DNA of 44,928 nt from DTSX01 sp964008355 (lineage in GTDB: Bacteria; Pseudomonadota; Gammaproteobacteria; Steroidobacterales; UBA11654), in assembly GCA_964008355.1 (NCBI GenBank), contig CAXGBD010000002.1, positions 1-44,928 of the forward strand, in the 5' to 3' direction. Made by a program: the position numbers and the translations under genes. Below are positions 8,348 to 16,037 of this stretch, piece after piece. How positions within the stretch are numbered: the first letter of the stretch is position 1; each line of letters opens with the position of its first letter. A model generated the notes under the pieces. It made no database searches, was not told the DNA's origin, and worked only from the letters and a program-made list of their open reading frames with translations.

Positions 8348-9283
8348 TTACTTAGAGGTTCTCTCTTGGACATCTATTCTGAGTCCTGCAGGGGATCTTA
8401 AACTACAAACAGGACCGTTTCCATATATTAAATTAAGATCTCCAAAATGGGCTAGATCAACCCCTATTGTTTTTGCTTTTTGAGTGAATGCTTTCATAGA
8501 ATTGGTTAAAAAAGAGCAATGCAAAACCCCTAGTGCGGGGGGAGAAGCTAATTTAAAACGGTTCACTTGATCGGATGCTCCTACATAGCTAATGATTTCT
8601 ACTGTCCCATATCTGTCTTTTTCATCACCGGAGAGTAGTCTTAGATTCAATCCTCCCCCTTGGGGTAAACCAATCATTTTCTCGATGTGTTCTCCAAATA
8701 ACTCTTCGTGTAGAGTTTCTTTCAAGTTGAATAGATCCGAATAGAATTTTCCTTCCCTGGCGGTATCCGGAACGATGACCACCAAGGAGGTGATACCACC
8801 ATAACCTTTTGCCGATAATTTTATTTTCTCTTCTAGCCACTCCATGAAAACAATATTTGTTTCATCGTGACCGGGCATTTGTACTTCAATGACATCTGCT
8901 TGTAATGTTTCTATCCTGTATTCGATGTACTTGGATCTGAATGAATAACCCATTTGTTGCAACTCATCATATTTTTTTGGTAAATCTTTGCAGGAAAGGT
9001 CCAGATTCTTGGGACCCAAATCGGTGCTATTGGCATCTTTTCTGACGGGATCATTGGGAGTCTTAAATTCCACTAAGTGAAGTTGACCAATTTCGACTCC
9101 AGGCGTTCTGACTAAAGCTTGAGTTCTTATATTATCGGGATCTATCCCCCATAGTGTTGCTAAGTTTTCATCTAAACCAGTTATTTTCTTTACCAATTCT
9201 AGATCAAACGTATCAACCCAAAGATCAAGTGCTGAATTGAGGTTCTCTACTCCTATTGCGATGGTTGAAATTGAACTGGGCAT
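8348..9283 (-). CDS. Two-domain VOC (glyoxalase/extradiol dioxygenase-like) protein
   Basis: A 311-residue protein with two vicinal-oxygen-chelate halves, the first starting at residue ~5 (STIAIGVENLNSALDLWVD) and the second at ~160 (ITSLVVIVPDTAREGKFYSDLF). Family members are metal-dependent dioxygenases, isomerases or resistance proteins. The usual metal-binding His at the start of each module (Hxx[IVL]xV) is missing in both halves (IAIGV and LVVIV), so a conventional Fe/Mn site is doubtful. Other candidate ligands exist (QLHLVEF, VLHCSF). It may be a binding protein or use a different site. First gene of an operon with the MFS transporter at 7116. Confidence 0.7.
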   Translation of the reverse strand: MPSSISTIAIGVENLNSALDLWVDTFDLELVKKITGLDENLATLWGIDPDNIRTQALVRTPGVEIGQLHLVEFKTPNDPVRKDANSTDLGPKNLDLSCKDLPKKYDELQQMGYSFRSKYIEYRIETLQADVIEVQMPGHDETNIVFMEWLEEKIKLSAKGYGGITSLVVIVPDTAREGKFYSDLFNLKETLHEELFGEHIEKMIGLPQGGGLNLRLLSGDEKDRYGTVEIISYVGASDQVNRFKLASPPALGVLHCSFLTNSMKAFTQKAKTIGVDLAHFGDLNLIYGNGPVCSLRSPAGLRIDVQERTSK

Positions 9284-9344
9284 AAGGGTTCTATCTTTTA
9301 TTTTTAATTTAAATCAACGTATCACAGATCTTCATCACAATCCT

Positions 9345-9356
9345 TGATCTAGATCT
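9345..9356. promoter_or_regulatory. Palindromic operator-like site in the VOC / CoA-transferase divergent region
   Basis: TGATCTAGATCT, containing the perfect 10-bp palindrome GATCTAGATC (9346-9355). It differs from the repeated TGAT(A/T)TAGATCA sites at 14223-14283 and 26205 at only a few positions. It sits midway in the 159-bp gap between two divergent catabolic genes, a natural place for an operator. A single 12-bp near-match is weak evidence alone. Confidence 0.3.
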
Positions 9357-9442
9357 ATGTTTAACCAGTTTATCCCTCGTTTTGCTAGCATGGTCTCTGA
9401 TGAAAAATACTGCTATTGTAGGTAGAATAAGCAATCTAATGA

Positions 9443-10654
9443 ATGATTGATTCAAATACTGGGAAAATGTTTTCGCAAGATAATCTACCGCTTAAAGGAA
9501 TAAAAGTTACAGAGTTCACCCATATGATTATGGGACCTGCGGTAGGTGCTATTCTTGCTGATTTGGGTGCTGAAGTTATCAGAATTGAACCGGTTACTGG
9601 AGATAAGACGAGATTATTGCCTGGTTCTGGGATTGGCTTTTTTACTTCTTTTAATCGAAATAAAAGATCTATTGCTCTGGATATAAAATCAGACCAAGGC
9701 AAGGATATTGCATTAAAACTGATTCAGGAATCAGATGTACTGATCGAGAATTTCAGACCTGGCACCATGGAAAGACTTGGATTCGGCTACGAGGATCTGA
9801 AACCTTTAAACAACAGGTTGATTTATTGCTCAGCCAAAGGATTTCTCCAGGGCCCTTATGAAAATAGAACAGCCTTGGATGAAATTGCTCAAATGATGGG
9901 TGGGCTTGCTCATATGACCGGACCCATTGGCCAGCCTTTGAGAGCTGGTTCATCGGTGATTGACATTATGGGTGGTATGTTTGGTGTCATTGGTATTTTA
10001 GCTGCTTGCGAACAACTAAAAACTACTGGTAGAGGCCAAAAAATAACCAGTGCTTTATTTGAAAATGTGGCGTATTTGATGACACAACATATGGCTCAAT
10101 ATGCCATTACTGGAGAAGCGGTTCCACCGATGCCGGTTCGTAAATCCGTTTGGGCTATTTATGAGGTCTTTCAAACCAAGGGGGATGAGCAAGTGTTTGT
10201 TGGGGTTGTCAGCGATGCACAGTGGCAATCATTTTGTAAGGCTTTTGATTTACTGGAATTGTTAGAGAATTCTGATTTGAATGAAAATGCCGGCAGAGTG
10301 GAGCATAGAGATCTCATCATCCCCATCATCACTGAAACATTCAAACAATATACCAAATTGGAGTTGATGCAGAAATTGGAAGAAACAGGATTACCGTTTG
10401 CACCGATATCCAAGCCAGAAGACCTTTTCGAAGATCCGCATTTGAATGCATCTGATGGTTTGGTTGCAATCGATCTTCCCGAAGGAGGGCAAGTTAAACT
10501 ACCAACTTTGCCGATAGAAATGGATGGCAATCGATTTGGGGTGAGGTATCAACCTTCACAACCTGGAGAGCACACCAGAGAGATTTTGAGAGAGCTTGAT
10601 TTTGACGATGAGATAATTGATCAGATGGTGAATGAATCGGTTGTGTCAGAATAA
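9443..10654 (+). CDS. CaiB/BaiF family CoA-transferase
   Basis: A class III CoA-transferase that moves CoA from an acyl-CoA donor to a carboxylic acid, activating it for further degradation. The 403 residues carry the family start GIKVTEFTHMIMGP, the block ADLGAEVIRIEP, NRNKRSIALD, ENFRPGTMERLG and the expected catalytic Asp at about residue 146 (ALDEIAQMMGG). Length is normal. The start at 9443 lacks a strong ribosome binding site; an ATG eight codons later is possible. Substrate is not predictable. The gene is divergent from the VOC gene and convergent with the next MFS gene (5-bp gap). Confidence 0.88.
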   Translation: MIDSNTGKMFSQDNLPLKGIKVTEFTHMIMGPAVGAILADLGAEVIRIEPVTGDKTRLLPGSGIGFFTSFNRNKRSIALDIKSDQGKDIALKLIQESDVLIENFRPGTMERLGFGYEDLKPLNNRLIYCSAKGFLQGPYENRTALDEIAQMMGGLAHMTGPIGQPLRAGSSVIDIMGGMFGVIGILAACEQLKTTGRGQKITSALFENVAYLMTQHMAQYAITGEAVPPMPVRKSVWAIYEVFQTKGDEQVFVGVVSDAQWQSFCKAFDLLELLENSDLNENAGRVEHRDLIIPIITETFKQYTKLELMQKLEETGLPFAPISKPEDLFEDPHLNASDGLVAIDLPEGGQVKLPTLPIEMDGNRFGVRYQPSQPGEHTREILRELDFDDEIIDQMVNESVVSE

Positions 10655-10659
10655 CCGCA

Positions 10660-12024
10660 TTAGTGTGATTCGGCATAATTTCCTGTTTGACTTTCGGTTA
10701 TATGTTTTCGGTAATGTTTGATGCATTTAAATCCTGCGATAATGCCAATGATCCCGACTGTGATTGATACCATGGTCATGGAATAGCGAATCATGCTTTC
10801 ATCTTTGAAAAAGTAATCGTTTAGTAGTCCCACACTAGTAGGCCCTAGTGTGTAACCTGTCATGCTGATGACAAAGTAATAGATGGCGGTGACTTGTCCT
10901 CTGATTTGATTAGGAGTGATGTTGATTATTGCAATGGGGGCAAGAGCTGTCTGGGCAGCTGCAGTAATTATTTGAGGAAGAAACATCAGAGTTGCTAACT
11001 GATAAGTAGGCATCAGGGGCACTAGTGAGGCGCTGACGGCCATTATGATGAAGCAATACGCGAACAATTTAACGTGTGCAGCATTATCACCCTTGTTAAA
11101 TAGTTTATCTCCAAATACACCACTCATGGTTGCACCAAGTGGTCCACCGATAAGAAACACCAATCCTTGCCAAAGTGCAATTGTGCCGATGTCTATGTTA
11201 TATGTTCTGATGTACATTGCAGGCATCCATGACAAGAATGCATATCCAATCAGAACTGAACATGCCATCGATAGAAACAACCATCCATAAGTTTTCTTTC
11301 TTGCTAAAAGAAAATCAATCGTTTGTTTTACGGAAATTTCATCGGTCTGCTGACCGTCTTGTCCCCTGATTATTATTTTGTCTTTTCTTGAAGGTTCTTT
11401 AACGGTTCTCATCAGCACTGCAACAATTAACCCTGGGAGACCCACCAACAGAAATAGAGCTTGCCAGGCGAAAATTTCACCTATGTATGGAAGGATGATT
11501 GGAGGCGCATCGCTGACATAGGCTATAATTTGCCCCCCACCGATGAACGCTATGCCAGATCCAACAGAGACACCCATATTGAAAAATCCCAAGGCCTTGC
11601 CCCGTTTCTCAGCGGGGAAGTAATCACTGATCATTGATAGTCCACTGGGACTTAGAGTCGCTTCTCCAACGCCTACACCAACGCGAGCTAGGAACAACTG
11701 AGTGTAATTCCTAGCCAATCCACAGGCTGCCGTCATCAGACACCAGATTGTTATGCCTGTGGCAATAATTGCTCTTCTGCTTTTTTTATCTGCCAATCGG
11801 CCAATGGGTATGCCCATGGTTGTATAAAACAGTGCAAACGCAAATCCCAACAATAAACTAACTTGAGTATCAGACAGATCCAAGTCTGTTTTTACATCTT
11901 GCACTACCAAGGCAAGTATTTGACGATCTAGAAATGAAACAATATAGGCAATGGTTAGAATAATAACGGCATACCAAGCTCTTTTATTTGAAGGGTAGGT
12001 TTGGATCGTATTGTTTTCAGACAT
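10660..12024 (-). CDS. MFS transporter (spinster-like)
   Basis: A 454-residue major facilitator. Helix 1 reads IAYIVSFLDRQILALVV, with the FxDRxxL motif seen in spinster-like bacterial MFS proteins, followed by GIPIGRLADKKSRR and the VGVGEATLSPSGLSMISDYF segment typical of that subfamily. About 12 helices are predicted. It is the last gene of a likely operon 14138-10660 with a flavin amine oxidase and an NmrA-type protein (gaps of 12 and 17 bp), so it probably transports the substrate or product of those enzymes. Confidence 0.85.
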   Translation of the reverse strand: MSENNTIQTYPSNKRAWYAVIILTIAYIVSFLDRQILALVVQDVKTDLDLSDTQVSLLLGFAFALFYTTMGIPIGRLADKKSRRAIIATGITIWCLMTAACGLARNYTQLFLARVGVGVGEATLSPSGLSMISDYFPAEKRGKALGFFNMGVSVGSGIAFIGGGQIIAYVSDAPPIILPYIGEIFAWQALFLLVGLPGLIVAVLMRTVKEPSRKDKIIIRGQDGQQTDEISVKQTIDFLLARKKTYGWLFLSMACSVLIGYAFLSWMPAMYIRTYNIDIGTIALWQGLVFLIGGPLGATMSGVFGDKLFNKGDNAAHVKLFAYCFIIMAVSASLVPLMPTYQLATLMFLPQIITAAAQTALAPIAIINITPNQIRGQVTAIYYFVISMTGYTLGPTSVGLLNDYFFKDESMIRYSMTMVSITVGIIGIIAGFKCIKHYRKHITESQTGNYAESH

Positions 12025-12041
12025 CTGGGTTCAATTAGTTA

Positions 12042-12698
12042 TTATTTTTCCATCCAGCTTAAATCAATTTTTTTATTAGCATCCAAGACTGAATATATTT
12101 TGCCAATTGTTGTTTTATCTTCGATGCATTTTATGATCATGAGTGCCAGATCTTCACGGGACATTCTTCCCAGAATGCACTCTTCTGTCAAGAGACCATC
12201 ACCCGTGGCAGAGTCATTGGTGAGTTGACCCGGTCTAATGATTGTAAAATCCAAACCAGAGTTTCTAAGAATATTCTCTGCCTTTGTTTTTTCGTCAGTG
12301 ATGGGACCTAGTATTGGTTTTAGAACATCTGGCAAATGAGGCTTGCTTTCTCCTGAACCAATGCTAGTGATGAAAATGAGTCTTTTAAATTCAAGGTCAA
12401 CTGCCGATTCAATAATATATTTATTGCCCAAGAAATCAGATCTGGTTCCTTGTTCATTACTCGATCCACCTACTAAGCTAATGACCGTGGCCTCATTGGT
12501 GATGTTACTCATAGCATTAATGACTTGATTGGCATTTAATGCATCTGCTAAGAAAGCATTAGCCCCTAAGGCACTCAAATACTCTCTATCTTTTTCCTTT
12601 CGAGCAGCTGTGTATAAAATATAACTCTTTTTTAGAAGTAGTTTTGATAGAGCCAAGCCGGTGGCTCCTGTTGCCCCGAACAGAATAACAGTTGTCAT
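12042..12698 (-). CDS. NAD(P)-binding atypical SDR, NmrA-like
   Basis: A 218-residue Rossmann protein starting with ILFGATGATGLALSKLLL, the GxTGxxG cofactor motif of atypical SDRs (NmrA/YwnB type). Later motifs RLIFITSIGSGE and FTIIRPGQLTND are typical of the same group. Most members lack the classical YxxxK pair and act as NAD(P)H-dependent reductases, epimerases or redox sensors. It lies 12 bp downstream of the amine oxidase gene and 17 bp upstream of the MFS gene. The specific reaction is unknown. Confidence 0.75.
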   Translation of the reverse strand: MTTVILFGATGATGLALSKLLLKKSYILYTAARKEKDREYLSALGANAFLADALNANQVINAMSNITNEATVISLVGGSSNEQGTRSDFLGNKYIIESAVDLEFKRLIFITSIGSGESKPHLPDVLKPILGPITDEKTKAENILRNSGLDFTIIRPGQLTNDSATGDGLLTEECILGRMSREDLALMIIKCIEDKTTIGKIYSVLDANKKIDLSWMEK

Positions 12699-12710
12699 TC
12701 AATCAACTTG

Positions 12711-14138
12711 CTAGAGATTCAGTAAAATGTCAAGAGCAGCACGTTCACCAGCCTCCATGGCTCCTTCCATTCCTGTTGATAGGCGAGCGGTATGAGTTCC
12801 TGCAAAATAGAGTCGTCCGAATGGTTTCGTTAAAATATCACTAAATTTCTTGATTTGCCCTGGACTTAGATAGGCTCCATGGCCTTTGGTCCAGGGATGG
12901 GTGTGCCAATTTTGTACTGCTATGGGCTCTACTTTTCCTTTGGAACTGGGGCGAATTTTAGCCAACTCATCTATGAGATCTTGGACGATGATGTCATCGT
13001 TTTTGTCTTGCCATTTTTTTGTTCGATTGCCAGAGATTGATATCCAATAGTAACCGTGACCCTCTGGGTCTCTGGTCATTTTCACCCAAGTACCGGTTCC
13101 TTCGGCCCACATTATCGGAGGGAGCCCATCTTTTTCCCAGAACGGTTCTTTGATATCAAGAAAAACGGAAATATTTTCATCATAGGGTATTTGCTCTACT
13201 GCAGCTGCATGGAGTTCTGGCAGGGTAGGTTCGATGGTTATTTCTCGAAGCATAGTTAATGGAGTGGTACACACGGCATACTGAGCCTTATAGGTTCTTC
13301 CCGTGCTGTCTTTAATTTCAACACCTTCATCTTTGACTCGAATACCAGTTACTTTTGTGTTTAAGTCAATGTTGCGTTTGAGTAGTGTTGTCATGCCGTC
13401 GGTCAATCGACTCGTACCTCCCTCAATGCCAAACAAGGTATTCACTTCACGAAAGGAAAATAATCTTTGTAAACGTAGTTGCCATAGGGTAGAGACTTCA
13501 CGAAGATCTTTACCGGTGTGTCGCTCTTGGATAATTCTCAATGCCTCTGGATCAATATTTTGTTGTTGTAGGTAGTCGTAGTAGGAAGTATCCAAATAGG
13601 CAGCTTCGGGTTCCAACCACGAGCCTAAATGTTCAAGCGGCGATTGTTTAGGGAAAAATGCATTGGCCTGCGCTATGGGTGGCAATGACTTGGTCTTACC
13701 CATAATCTTGTTTGTCGGTGAAGTTGCCCATTGTTCCATCGCTACAGTTTTTCCATTGATGTAGAACGACATGGCTGGAAAACCAGTGCCAGTTCCCGGT
13801 CCTAACCAAGGGATAAAAGCAAGCCCGAGACGTTTAGCCATATCCACTGTCCGAGGGTGAGATTCAGCGCTTAACTCATTCGCTCCCGCATTCGGCTTAT
13901 GTTTCTTATCATCCAGAGTGTAAACACGACCGCCAATACGATTACTGCCTTCCAGGATCAGAACGTCTAAACCTTGTTCTTCTAAAATTAAAGCCGTGTT
14001 GAGCCCAGATACCCCTGCGCCGATGACGATAACTTGGGCATCTTGATTTCCTGATCTACCAAAAGCTAGTTCTCCAGGAACAGCTACTGCTGCGCCTAAC
14101 AATTGTATTGTACGTCTACGGTTAATAAGTGTTTTCAT
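12711..14138 (-). CDS. Flavin monoamine oxidase family protein, Tat-exported
   Basis: A 475-residue FAD enzyme of the amine oxidase / L-amino acid oxidase / tryptophan 2-monooxygenase-like superfamily. The N terminus is a twin-arginine signal (RRRTIQLLG at 7-15, then a short hydrophobic stretch), so the folded flavoprotein is probably exported to the periplasm. The dinucleotide motif VIVIGAGVSGLNTA starts at about residue 36, followed by EGSNRIGGRVYTLD. The C-terminal FAD motif reads LYFAGTHTARLSTGMEGAMEAGERAA. It probably oxidises an amine or another C-N/C-C bond and delivers electrons to O2. First gene of an operon with the NmrA-like and MFS genes; divergent from the Rieske cassette at 14395. 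Confidence 0.85.
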   Translation of the reverse strand: MKTLINRRRTIQLLGAAVAVPGELAFGRSGNQDAQVIVIGAGVSGLNTALILEEQGLDVLILEGSNRIGGRVYTLDDKKHKPNAGANELSAESHPRTVDMAKRLGLAFIPWLGPGTGTGFPAMSFYINGKTVAMEQWATSPTNKIMGKTKSLPPIAQANAFFPKQSPLEHLGSWLEPEAAYLDTSYYDYLQQQNIDPEALRIIQERHTGKDLREVSTLWQLRLQRLFSFREVNTLFGIEGGTSRLTDGMTTLLKRNIDLNTKVTGIRVKDEGVEIKDSTGRTYKAQYAVCTTPLTMLREITIEPTLPELHAAAVEQIPYDENISVFLDIKEPFWEKDGLPPIMWAEGTGTWVKMTRDPEGHGYYWISISGNRTKKWQDKNDDIIVQDLIDELAKIRPSSKGKVEPIAVQNWHTHPWTKGHGAYLSPGQIKKFSDILTKPFGRLYFAGTHTARLSTGMEGAMEAGERAALDILLNL

Positions 14139-14167
14139 TCCATCTCCTAAAAAAATAGTACAAACAG

Positions 14168-14187
14168 CTACATCTTAGATGATGTAG
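14168..14187. promoter_or_regulatory. Perfect 7-6-7 inverted repeat, possible operator
   Basis: CTACATC (14168-14174), spacer TTAGAT, then GATGTAG (14181-14187). It lies 30 bp upstream of the amine oxidase start codon in the divergent region. It has no T-tract, so an operator or an mRNA leader hairpin is more likely than a terminator. Confidence 0.4.
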
Positions 14188-14189
14188 AG

Positions 14190-14219
14190 ACTAGACATTA
14201 ACATAGGTCTTTGTCTAGT
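14190..14219. promoter_or_regulatory. Perfect 8-14-8 inverted repeat, possible operator
   Basis: ACTAGACA (14190-14197) and TGTCTAGT (14212-14219) are perfect complements separated by 14 bp, so the half-sites are about two helical turns apart. It lies directly beside the TGATATAGATCA-type sites, in the gap between the amine oxidase operon and the Rieske cassette. The geometry suits a dimeric activator or repressor. Confidence 0.4.
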
Positions 14220-14222
14220 AAT

Positions 14223-14283
14223 TGATATAGATCAGTTTTTATATGATTTAGATCAATTTCAAAACCAATATCAATCTATATCA
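14223..14283. promoter_or_regulatory. Cluster of three TGATATAGATCA-type palindromic sites
   Basis: Three near-palindromes occur in 61 bp: TGATATAGATCA at 14223-14234, TGATTTAGATCA at 14244-14255 (21 bp, two helical turns, from the first), and CAATCTATATCA at 14272-14283, which is the same motif inverted with two changes. They lie upstream of the GC-rich Rieske/CMD/bilin-reductase cassette. The first site is repeated exactly at 26205-26216. Clustered, phased, inverted copies look like operators for a shared regulator. Confidence 0.5.
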
Positions 14284-14394
14284 TTGATAAGTAATGGATA
14301 TTGATATTATTCTTGAAGCCGGTTTAGTAGTCTGCAAACTAAAATCTTGCTCTCGACTTAGGGCGGAAGATAGGAAGATTAGGAGGGACGAGTT

Positions 14395-15552
14395 ATGATG
14401 TTTACTAATGTTTGGTATGTAGCTGAATCGAGCGATAAAATCAAGGATCAGCCTGTGGGAGTGACAATGTTGGGCCGGGATTTCGTGCTATTTCGCGATC
14501 AGTCCGGTAAACCAGTTTGTCTCAGTGGCGTTTGTCCACACCGCGGGGCTGACTTGTCTCAGGGAAAGTGTGAGCCTGATGGCACGGTCGGTTGTCCTTT
14601 TCATGCGTGGCGTTTTGACAGTAACGGCAGATGCACAAAGATTCCTTCCAACAAAGATCCGGTCGGTGAGATTCCCGATGCAGCACGTGTTGATTCTTAC
14701 CCAACGGAAGAAAAATATGGTTACATCTGGGTATTCTTGGGCGATGATCTAGAAAATGCAGAGCCAATCTTCGACATACCAGAATACAAAGATTCGGCAT
14801 GGTCCAGTGTGACACATGCCGTGACCTGGAACTGTAATCAGCATTGGGCAAAGCAGCTTGATCTCGATCACGTGCATTTACCGATCGTACATGGTATCGG
14901 CTTCGGTGGTGACAACCCAGTTAGACCCCCGGATCATACGGTTGAATATCGTAATGACGGCGGCTTTGAAGCCAAGATCTCTGGCAAGCCGGATATCACA
15001 AAGGGCAAGTGGTTGGAGCTACGCGATACACGCAGTGAGGTGTCTTCGAAATTCAAGTATTTCGTGCCTGGATTTACATCACGTGGCAAAGTTGCTGTCG
15101 GCGGGGTAGAAAAAGGGCTCTATAACATTTTCTATCAGTTCACGACACCGATCGATGAAGAACACACGCGGATGTACTACACGTTTTTCCGTAACTTCAT
15201 GACGGGACCGGAGGGTGATGCTGAACACCTGCGCCGCAATTGTCGGAATATTTATCAGGATAAATCATTGGCGGAAAAGGTCATGCCGAAACGAGCACCG
15301 GATGTACCGGTCTATCCGATGATTACCGCAGACCGCGAGGATAAACTTATCGGTGCATATTGGAAAGTCCTTCAGAACTTGCGGAGCAAGGGCTGGCAGA
15401 TCGACCGGGTACAGCTTGAAGCGTTGGATCAAAACGGTGACCACCGGACTATCCCTTCACCCGCACGTCGGCAGGAAGGTCCTGAGAAATGGGTATTCGA
15501 AGAAATACCCCGCATTGCTGGCACTGATAAGGCACAGCGTGATATAGCCTGA
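14395..15552 (+). CDS. Rieske-type oxygenase alpha subunit (copy 2), GC-rich cassette
   Basis: A 385-residue Rieske oxygenase. Cluster ligands are C47, H49, C67 and H70; the catalytic iron motif is D158-x2-H161-x4-H166 (DHVHLPIVHG). It is closest in the window to the Rieske protein at 3915-5030. AGGAGGG lies 7 bases before the first of two adjacent ATGs. Codon use differs from its neighbours: CGC, CGT, CGG, ATC, GGC and CCG are common, whereas the other three Rieske genes favour AGA and A/T-ending codons. It heads a likely operon with a CMD-family gene (64 bp gap) and a bilin-reductase-like gene. No reductase partner is adjacent. By context a tetrapyrrole or other macrocycle is a possible substrate, which is inference only. 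Confidence 0.88.
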   Translation: MMFTNVWYVAESSDKIKDQPVGVTMLGRDFVLFRDQSGKPVCLSGVCPHRGADLSQGKCEPDGTVGCPFHAWRFDSNGRCTKIPSNKDPVGEIPDAARVDSYPTEEKYGYIWVFLGDDLENAEPIFDIPEYKDSAWSSVTHAVTWNCNQHWAKQLDLDHVHLPIVHGIGFGGDNPVRPPDHTVEYRNDGGFEAKISGKPDITKGKWLELRDTRSEVSSKFKYFVPGFTSRGKVAVGGVEKGLYNIFYQFTTPIDEEHTRMYYTFFRNFMTGPEGDAEHLRRNCRNIYQDKSLAEKVMPKRAPDVPVYPMITADREDKLIGAYWKVLQNLRSKGWQIDRVQLEALDQNGDHRTIPSPARRQEGPEKWVFEEIPRIAGTDKAQRDIA

Positions 15553-15616
15553 ACGCAATCGATCAATGTCGGAACCAAGGTACCGGCTGCAATACAACAG
15601 ATTAAGGAGAGCAACG

Positions 15617-15973
15617 ATGAGTCGAGTAAGTAAAATCAACAAAGAACAAAGTGACGGACACTGGAATCTTGTGCGTTTCCGATCAGATGCGTATGACGCC
15701 TGCCAGGCACTTGAAGAAATCGCCTTCGCTGATGGCGCCTTGTCGACAAAGACCAAGGAACTAATGGCGGTTAGTATTTCAATACAAACTGGATGTGAGG
15801 CTGCTATTCAGAAGCACATCGACCGGGCCGCTGAACAGGGAGCAAGTTTTGAGGAGTCATTAGAAGCTATTGAGGTAAGTATCGCCATGGGTGGCAGTAC
15901 AGCCGCTGCCGCTGCGCATGTCGCTTTTTATGCCTTGGACCAGGTCTACTCACGCGAAATTCTCAAGTTCTAA
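15617..15973 (+). CDS. Carboxymuconolactone decarboxylase/AhpD-family protein
   Basis: A 118-residue all-helical protein of the CMD family. It shows the family core from LSTKTKELMAVSISIQTGC through AIQKHIDRAAEQGAS to a C-terminal helix rich in Ala (GGSTAAAAAHVAFYALD). AhpD-like members carry a CxxC redox pair before the His; here the first Cys is kept but the second is Ala (GCEAAIQKH), so disulfide chemistry of the AhpD type is unlikely. AAGGAGA upstream supports ATG 15617 over an in-frame ATG 51 bp earlier. GC-rich like its neighbours. Probably co-transcribed with the flanking genes; function unknown (decarboxylase, peroxidase-like or accessory). Confidence 0.8.
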   Translation: MSRVSKINKEQSDGHWNLVRFRSDAYDACQALEEIAFADGALSTKTKELMAVSISIQTGCEAAIQKHIDRAAEQGASFEESLEAIEVSIAMGGSTAAAAAHVAFYALDQVYSREILKF

Positions 15974-16037
15974 CTATAAACAGCCTCTGGAGAAATTCTA
16001 AGCCAGACTGAGTGCCTCTCAAGAGCGAATAACCTGG

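Noticed and set aside
10171..10530. Minus-strand ORF of 119 codons inside the CoA-transferase gene
   Set aside because: Antisense shadow, low-complexity composition, no start signal.
14395..15552. Direct naming of Rieske copy 2 as pheophorbide a oxygenase
   Set aside because: It is similar to the vanillate demethylase-type protein at 3915, and no PaO-specific C-terminal domain is visible. Only the gene context suggests a tetrapyrrole.
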